Shown: piece after piece, positions 1-5,157 of the stretch
Layout of the letters: each line of letters starts with the position of its first letter
Position numbering within the stretch: position 1 is the first letter of the stretch
DNA from: Eggerthellaceae bacterium
GTDB lineage: Bacteria; Actinomycetota; Coriobacteriia; Coriobacteriales; Eggerthellaceae
Length of the DNA stretch: 5,157 nt
Direction: 5' to 3'
NCBI GenBank assembly: GCA_017559045.1
Contig: JAFYTB010000104.1
Span: 1 to 5,157, forward strand
Notes under the pieces: generated by a model
Database searches by the model: none
What the model was told of the DNA's origin: nothing
Seen by the model: the letters and a program-made list of their open reading frames with translations, nothing else
Made by a program: the position numbers and the translations under genes

Positions 1-1367
1 AGCGAATGCGAAACGCCCGTGATGACATAGAAGCCCACCACGCACGCGAGCATGAACACGACGAAGTGGCTGGCCATCGAAGGCGGTGCAGCCACAATGA
101 GCAGCACGGCAAGCGCCGCAGCGAGAACCTTCCACCAATGCTTGGCGAAAGCGGACGTCTCCTTGGCAGCATCAGCATCGGCTCCGGCACCAGCTGCAGC
201 ACCAGACGCAGAATCAGCCTTGGCCTCCTGCTTGGGAGCAGCCGAAACCTTCACAGCCGGCGGCGGCCACATGATGGCGCCCTCCAGCGTGACGGTCATA
301 CCGCGAATGACCTCGTCGTCCATATCCCAGACGGGCACGCCGTCCTTGGCCTTGGTCACGAGCTTCATGAGGTTCACAACGTTCTGGCCGAACAGCTGCG
401 AGGACTGGCCGGGCAGACGAGACGGCAGGTCGTTGTAGCCGATGATGGTGACGCCGTTGTCGGTCACCACAACCTCGCCGGGCTTGGAAAGCGGGCAGTT
501 GCCGCCGAGCTCGGATGCACCCATGTCGACGACGACCGAACCGGGCTTCATACCGGCAATCGCCTCTTCCGTCAGAAGAAGCGGGGCGGGGCGGCCGGGA
601 ACCTGAGCCGTCGTGATGACGACGTCGGACTTGGCAGCCTGAGCCGTATAGGTTGCCAGAACAAGCGCCTGCTCCTCCTCGGTGAGGGGACGCGCGTAGC
701 CGTCGGCGCTTTCCTGCTTAACGGGGATCTCGACGAAGGTGCCGCCGAGAGACTCGACCTGGTCGGCAACCTCGGCGCGAACGTCGGTCGCGAAGACCTG
801 CGCACCCATGGAACCAGCCTGGCCGATAGCTGCGAGGCCGGCAACGCCGACGCCGATGATGTAGACATTCGCAGGCTTGACCTTACCTGCAGCGGTCACC
901 TGGCCGGCGAAAGTGCGGCCATAAGCAGCTGTGGCCTCGATGACGGCGCGGTAACCCGCAACGTTCATCATGGAGCTGCGCACGTCGAGCGCCTGAGCGC
1001 GCGAAAGACGCGGAACCATATCGAGCGCAAGCGCGGTGACGCCCATCTTCTCGAAGCGCTCGATCAGCTGGGGGTTGCCGTACGGATTCATGCGAGCAAG
1101 GAAAGTCGCGCCGTTCTTGATAAGCGCAAGCTCCTCTTCGCCCGGCGTATCGAGGCAGGTCACGATATCGGCGCCCCAAGCCTCTTCCTTGGAGACAATC
1201 GCCGCACCAGCCTCAGCGTACTGACTATCGGGATAGCTTGCAGCCACGCCCGCACCCGACTCGACGCACACGTCGTAGCCGAGCTTGATCAGCTTGCCGA
1301 CAGTATCCGGAGAAGCAGCCACCAGCGTTTGGCCAGCCAGCGCCTCTCTGGGGATGCCTATAAGCAT
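1..1367 (-). CDS. pntA: NAD(P) transhydrogenase subunit alpha (PntA), 3' end outside window
   Basis: This gene encodes the alpha subunit of the membrane proton-translocating transhydrogenase, which transfers hydride from NADH to NADP+ driven by the proton gradient. The 455 visible residues align closely, from memory, with E. coli PntA (about 510 aa). Residues 1-370 form the soluble NAD(H)-binding domain I. It contains the loop PRLSRAQALD (about 119-128), whose Arg120, Gln125 and Asp128 match the known NAD-contacting loop, and a Rossmann motif GVGVAG at 172-177 followed by Asp195 at the end of the next strand. Residues 288-291 (GGNC) and 309-325 (IGYNDLPSRLPGQSSQL) are also family-typical. An Ala-rich linker (about 374-405) leads to two membrane helices (about 410-428 and 433-453), and the frame is still open in GVSHS-L at the edge. 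About 60 residues are missing, probably two more helices. The start is ATG at 1367, with AGGAGG 7 nt upstream. pntB is expected to the left. Confidence 0.96.
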   Translation of the reverse strand, partial: MLIGIPREALAGQTLVAASPDTVGKLIKLGYDVCVESGAGVAASYPDSQYAEAGAAIVSKEEAWGADIVTCLDTPGEEELALIKNGATFLARMNPYGNPQLIERFEKMGVTALALDMVPRLSRAQALDVRSSMMNVAGYRAVIEATAAYGRTFAGQVTAAGKVKPANVYIIGVGVAGLAAIGQAGSMGAQVFATDVRAEVADQVESLGGTFVEIPVKQESADGYARPLTEEEQALVLATYTAQAAKSDVVITTAQVPGRPAPLLLTEEAIAGMKPGSVVVDMGASELGGNCPLSKPGEVVVTDNGVTIIGYNDLPSRLPGQSSQLFGQNVVNLMKLVTKAKDGVPVWDMDDEVIRGMTVTLEGAIMWPPPAVKVSAAPKQEAKADSASGAAAGAGADADAAKETSAFAKHWWKVLAAALAVLLIVAAPPSMASHFVVFMLACVVGFYVITGVSHS

Positions 1368-1374
1368 GAAACTC

Positions 1375-1380
1375 CCTCCT
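1375..1380 (-). promoter_or_regulatory. Ribosome binding site of pntA
   Basis: The minus strand reads AGGAGG, then GAGTTTC, then ATG. This is a full anti-Shine-Dalgarno match with 7-nt spacing and it fixes the pntA start at 1367. It lies about 14 nt after the last hairpin of the leader repeat array, close enough for leader structure to affect ribosome access. Confidence 0.9.
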
Positions 1381-1393
1381 GAATAGCAAAACG

Positions 1394-1541
1394 TCCGCCG
1401 AAGCGGAACCTTTCAGACATTGAAGATTCCGCGGCGGCGGAAGCTTCGAACGACAGGACACCGCCGAAGCGGGACCCTTTAAACGCCAAAGAATCCGCTG
1501 AAGCGGAAGCCCTCGAACAACGAGGCGCCGCCAAAGCGGAA
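1394..1541 (-). repeat. Five-unit ~33-nt hairpin repeat array in the pntA leader
   Basis: Five copies of a 15-nt core begin at 1394, 1428, 1460, 1494 and 1527, so the periods are 34, 32, 34 and 33. In pntA-sense orientation the cores are TTCCGCTTTGGCGGC, TTCCGCTTCAGCGGA, TCCCGCTTCGGCGGT, TTCCGCCGCCGCGGA and TTCCGCTTCGGCGGA. Every core can form a 4-5 bp CCGC/GCGG stem around a 4-nt loop (UUUG, UUCA, UUCG, CGCC, UUCG). Two cores carry the unusually stable C(UUCG)G form. Spacers alternate between two types. One contains CTTTCAGA or a relative (after plus-strand cores 1394, 1460 and 1527). The other contains TCGAAC (after 1428 and 1494). The higher-order period is therefore 66-67 nt. Several spacers have their own symmetry, such as CCTCG-AACAA-CGAGG at 1511-1525. 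The repeats are directly visible. Their role is unknown. Confidence 0.85.
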
Positions 1542-1569
1542 ACTTTCAGATAACACACAGACGGAATTC

Positions 1570-1598
1570 ATTCTAATCCGAGTAGAGCGCAAGAAGAA
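1570..1598 (-). promoter_or_regulatory. Possible pntA promoter (weak)
   Basis: The minus strand has TAGAAT at 1575-1570, a 5-of-6 match to a -10 box. The hexamer 17 nt upstream is TTCTTC (1598-1593), a poor -35. The location is sensible, between the upstream terminator and the repeat array, and pntA needs a promoter somewhere in 1368-1647. A transcript from here would have a leader of about 195 nt containing all five hairpins. This is only a plausible candidate; an activator-dependent or otherwise non-consensus promoter is equally possible. Confidence 0.3.
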
Positions 1599-1647
1599 GC
1601 CAAAGCGTCGAACCGACACAATAAAGCGCTAGGCGTTAGGCTGGGAG

Positions 1648-1680
1648 AAAAATCGCGCGAAGCAGGCGATGCCTGCGCGA
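1648..1680 (-). terminator. Intrinsic terminator of the transporter-DUF5685 operon
   Basis: In minus-strand RNA the stem is UCGCGC plus AGGC, a 3-nt loop, then GCCU, a 5-nt bulge (GCUUC) and GCGCGA, followed directly by UUUUU at 1652-1648. The alternative inner stem GCAGGC-AUC-GCCUGC is also perfect. It lies about 60 nt after the TAG stop of the DUF5685 gene (1741-1743) and ahead of pntA, so it should insulate pntA from the upstream operon. On the plus strand there is no T-run after the stem. Confidence 0.8.
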
Positions 1681-1740
1681 AGCTAGGCCAAGAGGCCCAA
1701 CGCGAAGCCAAGCCGATGCCAAACGCCCAGCAAACCAAAA

Positions 1741-2544
1741 CTAGGCGTAAGTCTCGTTGAACTTCAACCAAAGGCCCGAGTACAAAACACTCCGCAGAAT
1801 ATGCAAGTCCTGCTCAAGCGGCAGCTTCTCGAACACCGCTGCCACATCAGCCGCAATTGCGGAAAGAAGCGTACGCATGCTCTCAGGTGTTGCATCAAGA
1901 CCACGGAAGGGGTTGTAGCTTCCGCTCTCGACATCGTCTGCATAGTCAACGGCCGCATCCATGAAGTACACGAAACGACCGAGATGCATACCAAGCGCCC
2001 GCATTTGATCAGTCCAAATGCCCTGGTTCCACGAGAAAAGCTCGCCCAGCAAAGCACCGAACTCAAGCGCAGCGTCATCAGGACCCGCATCAACCGAACG
2101 CTCAATGTGCCCGATGAGCTCAAGCGAGCGCTCGATGGCAGCACACTGCTCGGGGATCCTCTCCCGCGCACGCTCGTAGGGCCCCTTCAAGGCAAGCAGC
2201 TCCGCTCGAGCAGCGACATTTCGATCATCGGTCCAGTCATCGAGCAGCTTGTGATAGGCAAACGCAACCGAGAGATCAGCGGCATAGTCAGCGAAACGCG
2301 ACTTCGCGTACGGAACACGCTTCCCAACCTGCGCGAGGCAATGCCCCTCCCCTGCCTCCTCCGGAGGCTCGAAGAGCGAGTTGCACAGCATTACATAAAA
2401 GGTAAGGTCGTAAGTGAGGCAGAAACGCGACAACTGCCCATAGCGCTCCTTCAGGGCAAAGCACAGCCCGCAGTAAAGCTCGCGATAACGAGCCTCCTCT
2501 TCCTCGGAAAGCACCGAAGAAGCCGCCTGCACAAAGCCAAACAC
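1741..2544 (-). CDS. DUF5685-like all-helical protein
   Basis: This encodes 267 aa with no signal peptide and no clear membrane helix. The N-terminus (MFGFVQ), the motif YCGLC (residues 24-28), then RYGQLSRF and YDLTFYVML (45-52) match what I recall of the DUF5685 family, whose function is unknown to me. Cys25, Cys28 and Cys69 could bind a metal. Two acidic motifs stand out: HKLLDDWTDD (98-107) and MDAAVDYADD followed by SGSYNPF (195-213). They resemble the paired Asp-rich motifs of squalene/phytoene-synthase-like enzymes, though no such activity is shown. The start is GTG at 2544, supported by GAGGA at 2554-2558 with 9-nt spacing and by the family-typical MFG start. The gene begins 19 nt after the transporter stop, so co-transcription is likely. 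It ends in TAG ahead of a terminator. Confidence 0.85.
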   Translation of the reverse strand: MFGFVQAASSVLSEEEEARYRELYCGLCFALKERYGQLSRFCLTYDLTFYVMLCNSLFEPPEEAGEGHCLAQVGKRVPYAKSRFADYAADLSVAFAYHKLLDDWTDDRNVAARAELLALKGPYERARERIPEQCAAIERSLELIGHIERSVDAGPDDAALEFGALLGELFSWNQGIWTDQMRALGMHLGRFVYFMDAAVDYADDVESGSYNPFRGLDATPESMRTLLSAIAADVAAVFEKLPLEQDLHILRSVLYSGLWLKFNETYA

Positions 2545-2554
2545 GATCGATCGT
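2543..2554. repeat. 12-bp perfect palindrome at the DUF5685 gene start
   Basis: ACGATCGATCGT is its own reverse complement. It fills the gap between the Shine-Dalgarno GAGGA (2554-2558) and the GTG start codon (2542-2544), overlapping both by one or two bases. It may be chance, a DNA-binding site or a weak translational element; nothing else in the window repeats it. Confidence 0.5.
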
Positions 2555-2563
2555 CCTCGCTAC

Positions 2564-3784
2564 TTATTTCGGCGTCTTCCACAGAAGAACGAAGCCGACG
2601 ATAAACAGCGACGCGATAGAAAGCACGCCGATCGAGGCGTCACCGGTCATCTGCGTGAAGAAACTCATGAGGAACGTGCCCATGATGGACGCATACTTTC
2701 CGAAGATATCGAAGAAGCCGAAGTACTCGTTGGCATGCTCTTTGGGAATAAGGCGGCCAAACTCAGAACGCGAAAGCGCCTGCACGCCACCCTGGAACAG
2801 GCCAACGCACACGGCCAGAAACCAGAACTCGCCAGCAGTATCGAGACAGAAAGCCGCAAACAGCGCCACCAGGAAGTACGCGGAAACAGCAACCAGGAGC
2901 AGCTTACGTGCGCCAAAACGACCCGCCAGACGACCATAAGCGATGGCCGAGGGAAACGCGACAAACTGCGTGAGCAGCAGTGCCAGCACCAGCTGCGTGG
3001 AATCGATGCCCAGGTCAGTACCGAAGCTCGTAGCCATCTTGATGATGGTATGCACGCCGTCGATGTAGAAGAAGAACGCCAGCATGAACATAAGCAGGCG
3101 CTTGTCAGCAACGATAGCCTTGAGCGTCTTGGCCAGGCCGGAGAAGGTGCTGCGAATCAGGTTCGGCTCGCGCTCCTTGTAGTGCGTCTGCTTCACGTTG
3201 AGGGCAAGCGGCAAACTGAAAGCCAGCCACCAAACTGCCGTAATCAGGAACGCCAGCTTCATGCCCAACGACTGGCTAATACCGATGGCACCACCGCCAA
3301 GCACTACGCCCAAACACGCAATAAAGGGAATGCACGAACCGATGTAACCCCATGCAAAACCGTGGGAGGACACCGTGTCGAATCGGTCATCCGTCGTCAC
3401 GTCGGTAAGGAATCCGTCGCAGAACACCATCGATGCGTTAAGCGCCACCGAAGCAATCACGTAAATGATCAGGAAGATCAGCGCATGAGACGGAACGCCC
3501 AGCGCCGCGCAAGCAACTACGCCCGTACCCGCAAAGCCGATGAAGAACTTCTTCTTATTCCCCTTCAGGTCGGCCATGCTACCCAGAATGGGCATGAGCA
3601 ATGCGACAACCAGAGAAGCGACCGTCTCGGCATAACCCCAGGCCACCACGACGGAGGAGCCCGGCTCGGTCAGGGACGAGAAGTAGATGGGGATCAGGGT
3701 AGAGCACAGCATGACGAAAGCGGAATTGCCCACGTCGTAGAGAATCCAGCTTTTCTCCTGCTTTGTAAACTTCATGCGACCCAT
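2564..3784 (-). CDS. MFS transporter, UMF1/Atg22-like
   Basis: This encodes 406 aa, rich in hydrophobic segments consistent with about 12 membrane helices. Diagnostic stretches of the Atg22/UMF1-type major facilitator group are visible: YDVGNSAF (16-23), the loop GSMADLKGNKKK (68-79, MFS motif A-like), SSHGFAWGYIGS (139-150), WWLAFSLPLAL (185-195), FFFYIDGVHTI (237-247), LTQFVAFPSAIAYGRLAGRF (271-290), GLFQGGVQALSRSEFGRLIP (328-347) and EYFGFFDIFGK (353-363). The substrate cannot be deduced; some distant relatives export amino acids or nucleosides. The start is ATG at 3784, with AAGGA at 3790-3794 and 5-nt spacing. The in-frame ATG at 3775 has no well-spaced site. The frame stays open far upstream, to about 4960, but that part is antisense to the phospholipase-like gene and is not coding. 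It is the first gene of the operon with the DUF5685 gene. Confidence 0.92.
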   Translation of the reverse strand: MGRMKFTKQEKSWILYDVGNSAFVMLCSTLIPIYFSSLTEPGSSVVVAWGYAETVASLVVALLMPILGSMADLKGNKKKFFIGFAGTGVVACAALGVPSHALIFLIIYVIASVALNASMVFCDGFLTDVTTDDRFDTVSSHGFAWGYIGSCIPFIACLGVVLGGGAIGISQSLGMKLAFLITAVWWLAFSLPLALNVKQTHYKEREPNLIRSTFSGLAKTLKAIVADKRLLMFMLAFFFYIDGVHTIIKMATSFGTDLGIDSTQLVLALLLTQFVAFPSAIAYGRLAGRFGARKLLLVAVSAYFLVALFAAFCLDTAGEFWFLAVCVGLFQGGVQALSRSEFGRLIPKEHANEYFGFFDIFGKYASIMGTFLMSFFTQMTGDASIGVLSIASLFIVGFVLLWKTPK

Positions 3785-3832
3785 GAGCATCCTTATCATT
3801 CGCGAGTACAATGGGGACGAGCAAACTGGATG

Positions 3833-3859
3833 ATTATACGGCATCGCGCGCCTGAGCAA
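3833..3859 (-). promoter_or_regulatory. Promoter of the transporter-DUF5685 operon
   Basis: The minus strand has a perfect TATAAT at 3838-3833. A TTGCTC at 3859-3854 is a fair -35 with a short 15-nt spacer (GTTGCT gives 16). The transcription start would fall near 3826, leaving a leader of about 42 nt before the ATG at 3784. The first copy of a 12-bp direct repeat (3840-3851) lies within the spacer, where a bound protein would block RNA polymerase. Confidence 0.6.
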
Positions 3860-3889
3860 CGCCGAATGCCTTCGCGAGGCATCGCGCGC
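3840..3889. repeat. 12-bp direct repeat pair with a hairpin in the divergent promoter region
   Basis: GGCATCGCGCGC occurs at 3840-3851 and exactly again at 3878-3889, 38 bp apart. The second copy begins inside an inverted repeat, ATGCCT-TCGCG-AGGCAT (3866-3882). The first copy lies between the -35 and -10 of the minus-strand promoter. The repeats are seen directly; a role as operator for a regulator of either divergent gene is inference. A further small inverted repeat, GTGCC-TACGC-GGCAC, lies at 3939-3953. I see no convincing plus-strand promoter for the phospholipase-like gene; TACAAT at 3807-3812 lacks a partner -35. Confidence 0.5.
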
Positions 3890-3985
3890 TTGCCAGCGCC
3901 GCGCACCTACGTACCCCCGCGTACTCATCCAACACCACGTGCCTACGCGGCACTGCACACTCAAAGCATGCAGAACGGAGTCTTT

Positions 3986-4948
3986 ATGCCCTCCATTATC
4001 ACTCACGATATTTTCGGAACCGACGTTTACGAAGCGCTCTACGCCACCATCGGCGGATCGCGCGACGAATCGCAGGCGTTCCTGCTGGGCAACCAGGGTC
4101 CCGACCCGCTTTTCTACGCCCACATCGACCCCCTGCTGAAGCGCGCCCACGGCCTTGGTAGCCGCATGCATCGCGAGCAGCCGGCCGAACTGCTCGCAGC
4201 AATGCGCCGCGCTGTTTCGCACCTCGATGAGTCCGACCGCAACATCGGCCGCGCCTATGCGCTCGGATTCCTTTGCCACTACCTGCTCGACCGCACCGTG
4301 CACCCCTTCGTGTACTACCACGAGCACGCCATCTGCGACGCAGGTGTCGAAGGCCTCGATCGCGACGACCGCCGCGAGGTCCACGCCATCATCGAGAGCG
4401 AAATCGACGAGATGCTGCTTTTCTCGAAGCGCCAGATCACCGTGCGTGACTACAACCCCGGCAAGCAGATCCTGCGCGCAAGCGACCACGTACTCGACGT
4501 GATTTCCGCCATGTATGTGGATGTCGCCGAAGCTGTTTACGGCTGGGATATTCCGCAGAATTCCTTCCGCGCTTCGGCTAAGCACATGAGATCGGTGCAG
4601 AGCCGCGTGTTCTACTCGCCGCGCGGTCTGAAGCGCGAGGTTCTCGCCAAGCTCGAGCGCCTCACCCGCCGCCACTCGTTCCTCGCGTCTATGAGCCATC
4701 GCGATCTCGAGATCGACGAATGCCCGTACGACAACATCGAGCACGCGGAATGGACGAACCCCCTCACCGAGGAGACCTCCACCGCAAGCTTCCAGGATCT
4801 CTACGACGAGGCGAAGGGCCTTGCCTTCGAGGCCATCCTTGCGTTCGAATCGCCTTCCTTTGGCTTGGAGGCAGCACGCAAGCTTACCGGCAACCGCAAT
4901 TTCGCTGGCGAACTGGCCACGGCCCGCATCATCAAGATCGAGGACTAG
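3986..4948 (+). CDS. Zinc-dependent phospholipase C-like protein
   Basis: This encodes 320 aa of the zinc-dependent phospholipase C/P1-nuclease-like helical fold. The start MPSIITHDIFG is typical of the intracellular bacterial members, which lack a signal peptide; none is visible here. Candidate metal ligands are His7, Asp40 in GNQGPDPLFY (35-44), His98, Asp102 and His106 in CHYLLDRTVHPF (97-108), and His133 and Glu137 in HAIIESEIDE (133-142). Spacing of the His-x3-Asp and His-x3-Glu pairs fits the family. The C-terminal half (about 170-320) is less recognisable. Phospholipid hydrolysis is presumed from the family, but the real substrate is unknown. The start is ATG at 3986, with GGAG at 3977-3980 and 5-nt spacing. 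An in-frame ATG at 3968 has no ribosome site. Any longer reading is antisense to the transporter gene. It is divergent from the transporter operon and single-gene within the window. Confidence 0.88.
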   Translation: MPSIITHDIFGTDVYEALYATIGGSRDESQAFLLGNQGPDPLFYAHIDPLLKRAHGLGSRMHREQPAELLAAMRRAVSHLDESDRNIGRAYALGFLCHYLLDRTVHPFVYYHEHAICDAGVEGLDRDDRREVHAIIESEIDEMLLFSKRQITVRDYNPGKQILRASDHVLDVISAMYVDVAEAVYGWDIPQNSFRASAKHMRSVQSRVFYSPRGLKREVLAKLERLTRRHSFLASMSHRDLEIDECPYDNIEHAEWTNPLTEETSTASFQDLYDEAKGLAFEAILAFESPSFGLEAARKLTGNRNFAGELATARIIKIED

Positions 4949-4976
4949 CGCGTCAAACAACTACCGCGGCGCGGCG

Positions 4977-5093
4977 CGCTTAACTCCCGCGCTTGACATG
5001 CCGAACGACCCCGTGCTTGCCATACCGCCCGACTCCCCACTTGCTACGCGGACGACCCCACGCCATCCACGTCGAACGACTCCGCGTTAGCCA
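4977..5093. repeat. About five degenerate ~24-nt tandem repeats
   Basis: Downstream of the phospholipase-like gene, four units start at 5002, 5026, 5049 and 5073 (periods 24, 23, 24). They read CGAACGACCCCGTGCTTGCC, CGCCCGACTCCCCACTTGCT, CGGACGACCCCACGCCATCC and CGAACGACTCCGCGTTAGCC, each followed by A. A fifth, more diverged unit (ACTCCCGCGCTTGACA at 4983-4998) precedes them. The first and last of the four agree best. No gene is supported in 4949-5157. This may be a decayed intergenic repeat; no function is evident. Confidence 0.5.
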
Positions 5094-5115
5094 AAATAGG
5101 GGGCAGTGTCAGGGA

Positions 5116-5128
5116 AAGACGCCGTCTT
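5116..5128. other. Small inverted repeat, possible weak terminator
   Basis: AAGAC-GCC-GTCTT forms a 5-bp stem. It is not followed by a T-run on the plus strand. On the minus strand it is followed by only a short TTTCCC. It may be a weak terminator for a gene beyond the right edge reading leftwards, or chance. No clear terminator for the phospholipase-like gene is seen. Confidence 0.25.
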
Positions 5129-5157
5129 CGAAAAGCAATAGCCAAAAACTCCAGTGC

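Noticed and set aside
6..1382. A 458-residue plus-strand open frame
   Set aside because: It is the antisense shadow of pntA, arising from GC-rich codon structure. Its product is Arg/His-rich and resembles nothing known to me.
1394..1541. CRISPR array
   Set aside because: The period is only 32-34 nt with short, mutually related spacers and imperfect cores. It lacks long identical repeats with unique spacers, and there are no cas genes.
1358..1558. A 66-residue minus-strand open frame overlapping the pntA start
   Set aside because: It begins at a GTG without a ribosome site, and its FRFGG-like pieces come from the repeat array in mixed frames. A translated leader cannot be fully excluded.
1479..1571. 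A 30-residue minus-strand open frame with repeated FRFGG and FRFSG motifs
   Set aside because: It arises from the 33-nt repeats. It has no good Shine-Dalgarno, its ATG overlaps the candidate -10 box, and the repeat lengths do not keep the frame beyond two units.
1568..1771. A 67-residue minus-strand open frame after the DUF5685-like gene
   Set aside because: It spans the intrinsic terminator and overlaps the end of the real gene in another frame.
1801..2604. A 267-residue plus-strand open frame opposite the DUF5685-like gene
   Set aside because: It is antisense to a gene with recognisable family motifs. There is no convincing ribosome site.
2735..4948. A 737-residue plus-strand open frame
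   Set aside because: The first part is antisense to the transporter gene. The real gene starts at ATG 3986 with a GGAG site.
2564..4960. A 798-residue minus-strand open frame suggesting a fusion upstream of the transporter
   Set aside because: The part beyond 3784 is antisense to the well-supported phospholipase-like gene and crosses a promoter. The transporter has its own ribosome site and a family-typical start.
4993..4998. A perfect TTGACA as a -35 box
   Set aside because: No -10-like hexamer lies 16-18 nt downstream. It falls inside the degenerate repeat tract.

Overview
The window is moderately GC-rich bacterial DNA with four recognisable genes. Three lie on the minus strand and one on the plus strand. 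The gene set points to an anaerobic or gut-type actinobacterium, perhaps class Coriobacteriia: a fused-type proton-translocating transhydrogenase alpha subunit, an Atg22/UMF1-like MFS transporter, a DUF5685-like protein and a soluble zinc-dependent phospholipase C-like protein. That assignment is an inference from memory of similar proteins. There is no rRNA, tRNA or phylogenetic marker here to settle it.

Layout, left to right. Positions 1-1367 (minus) hold the 5' nine-tenths of pntA, which runs off the left edge just inside its membrane domain. It reads right to left from a strong AGGAGG ribosome binding site. Positions 1368-1647 form a long pntA leader. It contains five tandem copies of a ~33-nt element, each centred on a small hairpin, several with C(UUCG)G-type loops in the pntA-sense RNA. 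This is the most unusual structure in the window. Positions 1648-1680 are a good intrinsic terminator on the minus strand, separating pntA from the operon upstream of it. Positions 1741-3784 (minus) are a two-gene operon: the MFS transporter first, then 19 nt later a GTG-started DUF5685-like gene. Positions 3785-3985 form a divergent intergenic region with a consensus TATAAT for the minus operon, a 12-bp direct repeat and a hairpin. Positions 3986-4948 (plus) encode the zinc-dependent phospholipase C-like protein. Positions 4949-5157 carry no gene that I can support, but hold about five degenerate ~24-nt repeats.

Functional picture. PntA would work with PntB, expected past the left edge, to make NADPH from NADH using the proton gradient. 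The transporter and the DUF5685 protein are probably co-transcribed, but no substrate can be named. The phospholipase-like protein is divergent from them and may share regulation through the intergenic repeats. Nothing here amounts to a clearly new system. The best leads are the structured pntA leader and the two aspartate-rich motifs in the DUF5685 protein, which resemble those of isoprenoid synthases.
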